A stretch of 5,572 nt of DNA from Nanobdellota archaeon (lineage in GTDB: Archaea > Nanobdellota > Nanobdellia > Pacearchaeales > GW2011-AR1). Positions 1 to 5,037 of this stretch are shown here, piece after piece. Below the pieces are notes generated by a model, which saw only the letters and a list, made by a program, of their open reading frames with translations, had not been told where the DNA came from and searched no databases. Made by a program: the position numbers and the translations under genes. The first letter of the stretch is position 1. Every line of letters begins with the position of its first letter. The stretch is from NCBI GenBank assembly GCA_018901625.1, contig JAHIEM010000076.1, positions 1 through 5,572 of the forward strand, read 5' to 3'.

Positions 1-579
1 TATCTCTGATACTTATAAAGAGAAAACTTTTTTGCTTATCTCTCATTCTAATTTATGCAAGCCATATACTAAATAATTATTAATTAATTATATAGAAAGT
101 ATAATTGCATTCTGCGAGATAATAGTAAATTAACTTTACCACTATTCTGCTTTCAGCATAATTAAATATAATGAAAATTTAGGAATCTATAAAAATCTAG
201 TGGGTTTTGCATATAAGGTATAAAATTATTAATTGGAGAACATGCCTTTATCATTACTAATAATTGTTTATAATATCTAATTTTGTTCTTAAACACTACT
301 CCAGCGAAGCTGTTTAATTTTTTGTTTATTGATATTCAATAATCTTAAAAAAGTGAAAACCTGTCAGAGATTCTATCCTAAATGTGTATAAGCAAGAAAC
401 ATATGTCCTAGGCAAAACTGAAAATTAGTTCTTTTTAAATTTAAATCATATAGCGACGAAGAAGTTATAATTACTTAATTAAAAACTAATAAAATTAGTA
501 TCTTCAGCACTTATTAGTTGCTATTCAGCTTATTTTATCCCTGCCTTGCTTGTATAAATCTAATTCCCCAACCTAAGAT
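1..579. other. AT-rich intergenic stretch with no supported gene
   Basis: I see no convincing reading frame on either strand and no tRNA- or rRNA-like structure. The stretch holds the left arm of a 38-bp inverted repeat (278-315). It also holds a weak diverged match of 103-147 to 2587-2631, and a small AT stem (485-490 pairing with 494-499). It lies upstream of the first promoter cassette. Decayed repeat remnants in it suggest a degraded accessory region, but most of it is simply unassigned. Confidence 0.55.
278..315 (+). repeat. Left arm of 38-bp imperfect inverted repeat
   Basis: This 38-bp segment matches the reverse complement of 2501-2538 over its full length. The outer 13 bp (TAATTTTGTTCTT) and inner 14 bp (CAGCGAAGCTGTTT) are identical; the central 11 bp differ at six positions, mostly transitions, giving 32 of 38 matches by hand count. 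The inner block contains a short CAGC-GAA-GCTG stem-loop. The two arms enclose the first promoter cassette and the 719 and 1324 genes. No target-site duplication is evident outside the arms and no transposase lies between them. Confidence 0.7.
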
Positions 580-690
580 ATTAGTAACTCCATAGTGGTT
601 ATAAAGAAAGGTTTAAAAATAACCAAAACATATAATTATATGGCCGAATTGGAAGATAAATTTAAAGGATGCTTATTTGGATTAGCAATA
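580..690 (+). repeat. Promoter/5'-codon cassette, copy 1
   Basis: This 111-bp stretch matches 4927-5037 at 104 of 111 positions with no gaps (hand count). It includes a TATA region, the start codon and 17 codons of the ADP-ribosylglycohydrolase found at 4987. Identity falls sharply after codon 17 (GCAATA), just before the codons for the Gly-Asp-Ala active-site segment. A shorter copy is at 3748-3820. All three copies have the same orientation. Copying of the hydrolase promoter and gene start, followed by loss of the rest of the gene, explains this best. Confidence 0.9.
597..624 (+). promoter_or_regulatory. Archaeal BRE/TATA promoter within a GGTTAT/ATAACC dyad
   Basis: A TATA-like TTTAAAAAT (612-620) is preceded by a purine-rich GAAAGG that fits a BRE. 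Its centre is about 24 nt before the ATG at 640, the spacing expected for a leaderless archaeal transcript. GGTTAT (597-602) and ATAACC (619-624) form an inverted repeat around it with a 16-nt spacer, a plausible operator. It should drive the mini-ORF at 640 and then the 719 and 1324 genes. Confidence 0.6.
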
Positions 691-702
691 GAAAACATAT
701 AA
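640..702 (+). pseudogene. Truncated ADP-ribosylglycohydrolase 5' remnant (20-codon mini-ORF)
   Basis: The frame begins MAELEDKFKG and keeps 17 codons nearly identical to the start of the hydrolase at 4987; only codon 5 differs in meaning (Glu for Gln). It then ends with Glu-Asn-Ile and TAA. The intact gene continues here with Gly-Asp-Ala, part of the family's metal-site signature, so no catalytic residue remains. The frame starts where leaderless transcription should start and stops 16 nt before the ATG at 719. It may be a dead gene end or may be translated as a leader peptide ahead of the 719 gene; the sequence does not decide. Confidence 0.75.
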
Positions 703-718
703 AAATTTCACACTAAAA

Positions 719-1291
719 ATGCAGCAACAAACATCTCAACGCACTCCTTGCTATCTTTTTAAAGCAAGAGCAGACCAATTATTAGGAGAAGTAAGAGAAA
801 AAGACTTAATCTGCTTAATTGAAGGAGCATGGACAGAAAGAACAGGAACAGCAATGCAAGAAGCTGTTACAAATCTATCTTCAAAATTTAATACAGCAGG
901 GATTGCTGTTTCAGGAGATGGAAATATCTTACTCCAGTTTATAAAAGAAGCAGCTGCAAATCAAAAAAGAGTTTATTTAGGTGGATTTAGTCTAGGTTGT
1001 GACAGAGCAGAAGAGATTGCAAAGCAGTGCTATGGCTGTCCAATAGAAATATTATTTTTATTAGATGGAACAAGAAACATAATAACAATTCCCAGAAATG
1101 TCAAAGAAGTTCTTCACATAAAAGCAGACTATCTAATCTTAGACAAAAAAAATGAATGCCCCAAAATACTGCTAGAAGACAAAACTGCAACCACTCTTGA
1201 AACAATAACTCTTCCTAATGCACAGCATCTAGATATTCCAGAGCGTGCTTTCCATTATATTTACAGGGAGTTTGAAAAAAGATATGCTTAA
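719..1291 (+). CDS. Alpha/beta-hydrolase-like protein (putative serine esterase/thioesterase)
   Basis: This 190-residue protein has no signal peptide or membrane segment, so it is probably cytoplasmic. The segment VYLGGFSLGCDRAEEIA (about 85-101) has the strand, GxSxG elbow and helix of alpha/beta hydrolases, with Ser91 the candidate nucleophile. Asp116 in FLLDGTRN, at the end of the next strand, and His170 in NAQHLDIP would complete a Ser-Asp-His triad in the usual order. The N-terminal segment ICLIEGAW (31-38) would sit near the oxyanion hole. It is short for the fold, suggesting little or no cap domain. The substrate cannot be predicted. ATG 719 is the only reasonable start, since an in-frame stop lies at 689-691 with no start codon between. 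No Shine-Dalgarno sequence is visible. It follows the mini-ORF by 16 nt and precedes the 1324 gene by 32 nt, so the two are probably co-transcribed from the promoter near 612. Confidence 0.6.
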   Translation: MQQQTSQRTPCYLFKARADQLLGEVREKDLICLIEGAWTERTGTAMQEAVTNLSSKFNTAGIAVSGDGNILLQFIKEAAANQKRVYLGGFSLGCDRAEEIAKQCYGCPIEILFLLDGTRNIITIPRNVKEVLHIKADYLILDKKNECPKILLEDKTATTLETITLPNAQHLDIPERAFHYIYREFEKRYA

Positions 1292-1323
1292 TTGCAATAA
1301 TCTAATAAAATTTAATAAATACC

Positions 1324-2433
1324 ATGATATCTGAAATAACAGAAGAGCAAATTCCCAGAATTGGCAGAATTGCAATATTGCATGCTCCCCTGTCAGAAAC
1401 TATCAAAAGATTATTTGAATTAAGAGTTTATTTGCCATCTTTAGAAGAATTAGCTAAAATAAAAATGTCCCTGCCAAGAAACCATCCAGCAAACAGAAAA
1501 TTGATTTATACTCGTCACGGAATTGTTACAAAACATAATTCTCCAGCATTATTTTTTCTTGACTCCTTATTATTAGATAAAGAAAAAGCAAATGATGCTG
1601 CTTCTGTAAATCAGCATAAAGGAGTATTTTCTATAGATGGTGAAACATATAATGCAAGCCTGGCACAAGCAAGAAGAGAAAAGAGCGTAAAATCAAAAAA
1701 AAGAATAATTCTCCTTCCATCAGAAACCTGCTTTCCAATTTCTCCAACTGATAATCCAGAACTATACTCCTTATTATTCCCAAATCCACAAGTTGGGCAG
1801 GATTTTTTAAAATTTACAAATCAGCAAAAAATCTTTATTGATTATTCTAATAATTCTCCTGCTAACTCAAGAGGAGCATTGCCAACCCAGTTAGCACTCC
1901 ATCCCCTTAATCAAGAATCTGTTTTAGAAAGTCAGATAAGCACAATAAACTGCCATATTTATTCAGTAGGATTCTGCCCAAATTACAGAAAACCAGAAGA
2001 AAGTGAATTAATAAGATTATTAACAGAAAAACCAGAACTTGCATTTCAATTAGCTAGAGAAGAATTAAAACATAACCCAGATTATCTTTCTTATTATGCA
2101 TATGCAACTGCTCTCTGGACAAAGTCAGTTAAATCTTTTGGTTCTAAAACAAATGTTCCCCAAAATATTCTTGAAGAATCTTTGGAAAATTATGCTGCTT
2201 CTACTCTGCTTAATCCTTTTTTTGCCCCAAACTTCTTATTATATGCTTCTCTTCTTTGTATTAAAGCCAGACATCTTATAAATAATCAAGACATCAGAAC
2301 TGCTAAAATTCATTTAATCAAAGCAAGAAATTGTTTTCAAAAAACATCTGAACTTGAACCAGGATATGATTATATATGCCAAAAACTTATACCTGAAACT
2401 ACAGGGCTCTTAAGCAAATTGCCTGTAATTTAG
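1324..2433 (+). CDS. Unrecognised protein with TPR-like C-terminal helices
   Basis: I do not recognise the N-terminal two thirds (about 1-225) of this 369-residue protein. It is mixed alpha/beta by appearance, with a basic stretch around 115-128 (QARREKSVKSKKR), then strand-like RIILLPSETCFPIS (127-140), and FIDYSN (171-176). From about 235 to 352, paired amphipathic helices with aligned Ala, Tyr and Leu and asparagine-proline or glutamate-proline turns (HNPDY, LLNPFFAPN, LEPGYDY) resemble two to three degenerate tetratricopeptide repeats, which usually mediate protein binding. There is no signal peptide. The gene lies 32 nt after the hydrolase-like gene, suggesting an operon, with no visible Shine-Dalgarno. 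Codons 13-29 recur as a decayed fragment at 3807-3850, so this gene or a relative once had a second copy nearby. Confidence 0.65.
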   Translation: MISEITEEQIPRIGRIAILHAPLSETIKRLFELRVYLPSLEELAKIKMSLPRNHPANRKLIYTRHGIVTKHNSPALFFLDSLLLDKEKANDAASVNQHKGVFSIDGETYNASLAQARREKSVKSKKRIILLPSETCFPISPTDNPELYSLLFPNPQVGQDFLKFTNQQKIFIDYSNNSPANSRGALPTQLALHPLNQESVLESQISTINCHIYSVGFCPNYRKPEESELIRLLTEKPELAFQLAREELKHNPDYLSYYAYATALWTKSVKSFGSKTNVPQNILEESLENYAASTLLNPFFAPNFLLYASLLCIKARHLINNQDIRTAKIHLIKARNCFQKTSELEPGYDYICQKLIPETTGLLSKLPVI

Positions 2434-2459
2434 CAATGCTGCAAACTTCCCGCCTAAAT

Positions 2460-2474
2460 AATTTTTATTTTTTA
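2460..2474 (+). terminator. T-tract terminator after the 1324 gene
   Basis: The T-rich run ATTTTTATTTTTT (2461-2473) begins about 27 nt after the TAG at 2431-2433. Archaeal RNA polymerase commonly terminates at such tracts without a hairpin, and no strong stem is visible before it. Confidence 0.4.
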
Positions 2475-2500
2475 GCATAATTAAAAAGTTAATGCCATTC

Positions 2501-2538
2501 AAACAGCTTCGCTGAAAGAATATTCAAGAACAAAATTA
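2501..2538 (-). repeat. Right arm of 38-bp imperfect inverted repeat
   Basis: The reverse complement of this segment matches 278-315 across all 38 bp, with identical 13-bp and 14-bp ends and a diverged 11-bp centre. It lies after the stop of the 1324 gene and outside its T-tract, so the two arms bracket a complete promoter plus two-gene unit of about 2.26 kb. Confidence 0.7.
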
Positions 2539-2658
2539 AATATATAATTGAATAAGTATTAATCAATGCAAAAAATATAGGAAAATGATTGCCTGAGGAG
2601 GATAATATATAATATAATTTTATCACTATTCCACAGAATGTGTTCATGGTTTACATAC

Positions 2659-2687
2659 AAAAATTTAATTTAATTTACACAGAAAAA
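2659..2687 (-). terminator. T-tracts downstream of the Hint gene
   Basis: Read on the minus strand, runs of five T occur just after the TGA stop (complement of 2683-2687) and again about 20 nt further on (complement of 2659-2663). These are plausible simple archaeal termination signals; no stem is evident. Confidence 0.3.
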
Positions 2688-2692
2688 TAGAA

Positions 2693-3703
2693 TCAGGGAT
2701 TTTCCCCCCGCACATTAATCATTTTACAGCCACAAATTTTAAAATCATAAGTTAGCTGATAAGGAGGAGGGCTTGTTGGAACAGAAGTATCTCTAATTGC
2801 TATATAATCAAAAGAATAATCAGGAGCTTTTTTAAAAATACCATCTGCTCCAAAAAGATAGCCCCCATCATCAAGACTATCCCAAATATTTCTTAGAGCT
2901 TTTTGAGAATCTTGAGGAGTTAAATAATACGCAGCATTTTCCCACTGAATTGCTTTAACTTTTTGAGAAAGGGGGGCATTCACAATATTATATTGTTTAA
3001 GTTCAACTCTTCCAATAGTCTTAATTGGACCAACTACATCAAAAGCAAATATTGTTTTAATATCAGGTCTTGCAATAGCTACTTCTTGTGCAAATGGTGC
3101 ACCACAAACATTAGCTGCCCCAAAAACTGCAACTGAATCTATTTTTGGATTATCTATTAAAAATTGAATCTGATGTCCTTGTCTATTTGGATAAGTAAAT
3201 ATAGTTTTCAATGGAGAATATTCTACATTTACACTGCCAAAAGGATCAATCTTTCCTAAAAACAAAGCCTTGCCTGCGCTAGGTTCCACACCTGAAAGCA
3301 CAGCAATAGTATAACGAGGAATAGGCTTACTTACCTCGGCATAAGGATGAAAAACTAGACTATAGTCTCCAACACCGGGTATCTTTAATTGAACAATATT
3401 TTTTCCAACACTCCCGCTATTATGCACAACTAGCCCATCACTTAAAATAAAATTATGAAAATAACCAGCTTCTAAATTAAACACCTCAACAATGCCAGGA
3501 ACCCACTTTATTGATTTTATCCTCGCTGATTTCCCATCAGCAGTCTTAAGCAAATCACCTTCATTTAAATTCTTAGCAGGAACCCATTCTCCATTAACTA
3601 AAAATGGGTGCTCTTCTGTTACTTTTAATATTCCTGCTGAAGAGAAACTTGCAAGTAAGATTATCAAGAAAATTCCAAACAAAAATAATCGTCCTCTTTT
3701 CAT
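2693..3703 (-). CDS. Exported protein: partial Hint domain joined to a methyltransferase-fold domain
   Basis: This 336-residue protein starts with a classic signal peptide: MKRGR, a hydrophobic core (about 6-20) and SSA-G, with likely cleavage near 23. The mature part opens inside a Hint/intein-like domain: TEEHPF (29-34) carries the TxxH motif, WVPAKNLNEGDLL (40-52) is the usual segment after it, YFHNF (81-85) is the block-F-like strand, and VVHNSG (92-97) is the C-terminal His-Asn-Ser junction. The first half of the domain, with the N-terminal nucleophilic Cys, is absent, so only C-terminal cleavage at Asn95 looks chemically possible. From about 187 to 304 the sequence has a class I methyltransferase-like pattern: VAVFGAANVCGAPFAQEVA as the SAM loop, acidic Asp222 after the next strand, and a CheR-like NAAYYLTPQDSQKAL...DDGGYLFGA (256-286). 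Residues 98-186 are beta-rich and unassigned. A toxin or effector role is inferred from Hint proteins in general; it could equally be a surface or processing protein. Confidence 0.7.
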   Translation of the reverse strand: MKRGRLFLFGIFLIILLASFSSAGILKVTEEHPFLVNGEWVPAKNLNEGDLLKTADGKSARIKSIKWVPGIVEVFNLEAGYFHNFILSDGLVVHNSGSVGKNIVQLKIPGVGDYSLVFHPYAEVSKPIPRYTIAVLSGVEPSAGKALFLGKIDPFGSVNVEYSPLKTIFTYPNRQGHQIQFLIDNPKIDSVAVFGAANVCGAPFAQEVAIARPDIKTIFAFDVVGPIKTIGRVELKQYNIVNAPLSQKVKAIQWENAAYYLTPQDSQKALRNIWDSLDDGGYLFGADGIFKKAPDYSFDYIAIRDTSVPTSPPPYQLTYDFKICGCKMINVRGENP

Positions 3704-3724
3704 CTAAAGCAAAATATTTCTTGC

Positions 3725-3732
3725 ATTAAATA
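3725..3732 (-). promoter_or_regulatory. Possible TATA box of the Hint gene
   Basis: On the minus strand this reads TATTTAAT, 22-29 nt before the ATG at 3703, the spacing expected for a leaderless archaeal transcript. The BRE part is poor and the region is AT-rich throughout, so this is a weak call. It faces away from the cassette copy that begins at 3748. Confidence 0.35.
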
Positions 3733-3747
3733 CATTTGTTTTTATTT

Positions 3748-3820
3748 ATTATAACTCCATAGTGGTTATAAAAAAGATTTAAAAATAACCAAAACATATA
3801 ATCATATGGCAGAATTGCAA
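3748..3820 (+). repeat. Promoter/5'-codon cassette, copy 2 (truncated)
   Basis: This copy matches 580-655 and 4927-5001 with few differences and short length changes. It covers the upstream dyad, TATA region, start codon and first five codons (MAELQ). After the last shared base the sequence no longer follows the hydrolase gene but matches the inside of the 1324 gene. It is therefore a chimera, not just a shorter copy. Confidence 0.85.
3764..3790 (+). promoter_or_regulatory. Archaeal TATA promoter within a GGTTAT/ATAACC dyad, copy 2
   Basis: TTTAAAAAT (3778-3786) lies about 24 nt before the ATG at 3806. The flanking GGTTAT (3764-3769) and ATAACC (3785-3790) are intact, with a 15-nt spacer. 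It probably contributes to transcription of the 3883 and 4190 genes. A nearer TATA-like stretch (about 3846-3863) sits at leaderless spacing from the ATG at 3883 and could be used instead. Confidence 0.5.
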
Positions 3821-3850
3821 TATTGCACACCCTACTGCCAAAAACTATAA
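3807..3850 (+). pseudogene. Decayed internal fragment of the 1324 gene
   Basis: The first 21 nt are identical to 1362-1382, and similarity continues with scattered changes over roughly the next 30 nt (to about 1411), fading by the 3860s. It corresponds to codons 13-29 of the 1324 protein (GRIAILHAPLSETIKR). In that frame an in-frame stop soon follows. From the cassette ATG at 3806 the frame is shifted and gives a 14-codon mini-ORF (MAELQYCTPYCQKL) ending at 3850. This is the only trace of a second copy of the 1324 gene in the window. Confidence 0.75.
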
Positions 3851-3882
3851 ATAAATTATAAACTTAAAAAATTTTGCATATT

Positions 3883-4200
3883 ATGGAAACTGGATCAAGA
3901 AAAAAAAGGACACGAATTACAAGAGATAGTACTCTGGAAATTTATCATCTTACTACAGAAGTTGATTTTTACAGAGCAAGATTCGAAGGAAAAGACGTAA
4001 TATCTTATCAACTAAAAGTAATAACCACCCTAGATAACAATTCAATACCTCCGACTGCATTTGTAACAGTTTATAGAAACAACCAGCGCGATTCAAGACA
4101 AAGAAGCATTACCCCTCCTGATTTAATTCCAAGCCACCATAGGATGGTTACTAATGAAATTAATGATTATCTAAAATTCCTCGTAGAAAATGACAAATAA
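3883..4200 (+). CDS. Small unrecognised protein, upstream partner of the 4190 gene
   Basis: I cannot assign this 105-residue protein to a family. It begins with a very basic tail (SRKKRTRITR, 5-14), followed by alternating strand-like segments (LEIYHLTT, FYRARFEG, VISYQLKVITTL, AFVTVYRN; about 18-66), an arginine-rich and proline-containing loop, a His-His-Arg at 85-87, and a final helix (90-102). That suggests a small beta-sheet domain with a C-terminal helix, no signal peptide and no membrane segment. I chose ATG 3883 over an in-frame TTG at 3874. The stop overlaps the next gene by 11 nt (ATGACAAATAA), implying translational coupling and probably joint function. A toxin-antitoxin or regulator-enzyme pair would look like this, but nothing in the sequence proves it. 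Confidence 0.6.
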   Translation: METGSRKKRTRITRDSTLEIYHLTTEVDFYRARFEGKDVISYQLKVITTLDNNSIPPTAFVTVYRNNQRDSRQRSITPPDLIPSHHRMVTNEINDYLKFLVENDK

Positions 4201-4891
4201 TAATGACCCAATTATTAAAGAACTGCTTAATGACCCAAGAATATTTACAAGAAAAGAAGAATTCTTAAACTTTTTGTTAGAATATAATCCAAAACCAGTG
4301 CAAGCAAAAGATGCATTTAAAAGACATCTTGGAAATATCCGAGTTTTTAGAGCATTATGCTTAGTAGAAGGAACAGAAGATTATTCTCGGATATTTAAAC
4401 AAGGCATTTTGCTTTCTAAATGCGCTGCCCAAAATTCTTTAGAAGCATCACTAGAAAAAGCAAAAAGAATTAAGATGATGCAAGGTATTCATGCAAGATT
4501 GCATAATGGTGATTATGAAGATAGTGATTTTGTGTTTTCTGTTGCAGATTTCCCAGAACCACAGATTGTGCCTGCGGCAGATTTTCTTAATAGTGAAAAT
4601 AGAGCATATCTCCTAGAATTTGATATGCCTTTGTTTGACGCACTTCCAATCACAATTGCAAATATTGCAGGCTCAAGAAAAAAACCTATTTTATTTTACC
4701 ATAACAATATCTTATTCAATGCTTCAGACCCAAGAGTTGAAAGATTTGTATTGCATAAAACTCATATGACTCATCTTGAATCTACTGTGTTCAATAGTGC
4801 GCAAGAAATTGCAGATTTTGCTGCAGATTATAATGCGAAAATGCACGAGCAATATCGTGAATTACTCCAAAGAAGGGGGAAATTCATTTAG
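4190..4891 (+). CDS. Possible ADP-ribosyltransferase-fold protein
   Basis: This 233-residue protein has no signal peptide or membrane span. The segment VFRALCLVEGTEDYSRIFKQ plus GILLS (52-76) resembles the first strand and helix of ADP-ribosyltransferases (strand with Arg or His, then a helix ending in Gly-Ile), making Arg54 the candidate NAD-binding residue. FVFSVADFP (114-122) could be the Ser strand, AYLLEFDMP (139-147) a core strand, and VERFVLHKT (183-191) a candidate for the strand with the catalytic Glu (Glu184). That last match is imperfect, as Glu usually precedes the VL directly. The C-terminus is a charged helix ending RRGKF. The gene overlaps its upstream neighbour by 11 nt and lies 95 nt before an ADP-ribosylglycohydrolase gene, which supports an ADP-ribosylation theme. 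Without structure or profile searches this remains a low-confidence assignment; the reading frame itself is solid. Confidence 0.4.
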   Translation: MTNNNDPIIKELLNDPRIFTRKEEFLNFLLEYNPKPVQAKDAFKRHLGNIRVFRALCLVEGTEDYSRIFKQGILLSKCAAQNSLEASLEKAKRIKMMQGIHARLHNGDYEDSDFVFSVADFPEPQIVPAADFLNSENRAYLLEFDMPLFDALPITIANIAGSRKKPILFYHNNILFNASDPRVERFVLHKTHMTHLESTVFNSAQEIADFAADYNAKMHEQYRELLQRRGKFI

Positions 4892-4904
4892 TTCTATTTG
4901 ACAA

Positions 4905-4930
4905 GAAGAAACTGTTTCTTTATTTTATTA
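4905..4930 (+). terminator. Hairpin plus T-rich terminator after the 4190 gene
   Basis: AAGAAA (4906-4911) pairs perfectly with TTTCTT (4915-4920) across a CTG loop, extendable by a G-T pair, and is followed by ATTTTATTA. It begins 14 nt after the TAG at 4889-4891 and just before the third cassette. The stem is weak and AT-rich, but the position suits a transcript end. Confidence 0.45.
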
Positions 4931-5037
4931 GTAACTCCATAGTAGTTATAAAGAAAGGTTTAAAAATAACCAAAACAGATAATCCGATGGCAGAATTGCA
5001 AGATAAATTTAAAGGATGCTTATTTGGATTAGCAATA
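4927..5037 (+). repeat. Promoter/5'-codon cassette, copy 3 (native context)
   Basis: This copy runs without a break into the intact hydrolase gene, so it is probably the source or the best-preserved descendant. It differs from copy 1 at 7 of 111 positions, five of them upstream of the ATG or within codons 2 and 5, while codons 6-17 are identical in both. Identity at wobble positions argues for recent duplication or gene conversion. Confidence 0.9.
4944..4971 (+). promoter_or_regulatory. Archaeal BRE/TATA promoter of the hydrolase gene
   Basis: GAAAGG followed by TTTAAAAAT (4959-4967) places the start of transcription at or very near the ATG at 4987, so the mRNA is probably leaderless. The dyad around it is one base weaker than in the other copies: AGTTAT at 4944-4949 against ATAACC at 4966-4971, spacer 16 nt. 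Confidence 0.6.

Larger units (their letters stand above)
2434..2692. other. Intergenic region between convergent genes
   Basis: This stretch separates the 3' ends of the 1324 gene and the minus-strand Hint gene. It holds T-tracts near both gene ends, the right arm of the inverted repeat, and a weak direct match (2587-2631) to 103-147. A GAGGAGG at 2595-2601 looks like a ribosome binding site but no start codon or usable frame follows at normal spacing. Confidence 0.55.

Noticed and set aside
485..499. ACTAAT-AAA-ATTAGT stem as an RNA element or terminator
   Set aside because: A six-pair AT-only stem is expected by chance in such AT-rich DNA, and no gene ends before it.
2096..2281. 61-codon plus-strand frame inside the 1324 gene
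   Set aside because: It lies wholly within a longer coding region in another frame and its leucine-rich composition is that of a frame shadow.
2595..2640. GAGGAGG Shine-Dalgarno-like motif at 2595-2601
   Set aside because: No start codon follows at 5-12 nt; the next ATG (about 2639) opens only an 11-codon frame, and the neighbouring real genes do not use such motifs.
2693..3703. Complete intein in the minus-strand protein
   Set aside because: There is no N-extein, no block A with a nucleophilic Cys and no endonuclease insert; the domain starts directly after the signal peptide, so full protein splicing is not possible from this protein alone.
3492..3707. 71-codon plus-strand frame opposite the Hint gene
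   Set aside because: It is antisense to the signal peptide and Hint motifs, which are clearly coding on the minus strand.
580..5037. CRISPR array from the three repeated units
   Set aside because: The copies are kilobases apart, differ in length and contain a promoter and start codons, not regularly spaced short repeats.
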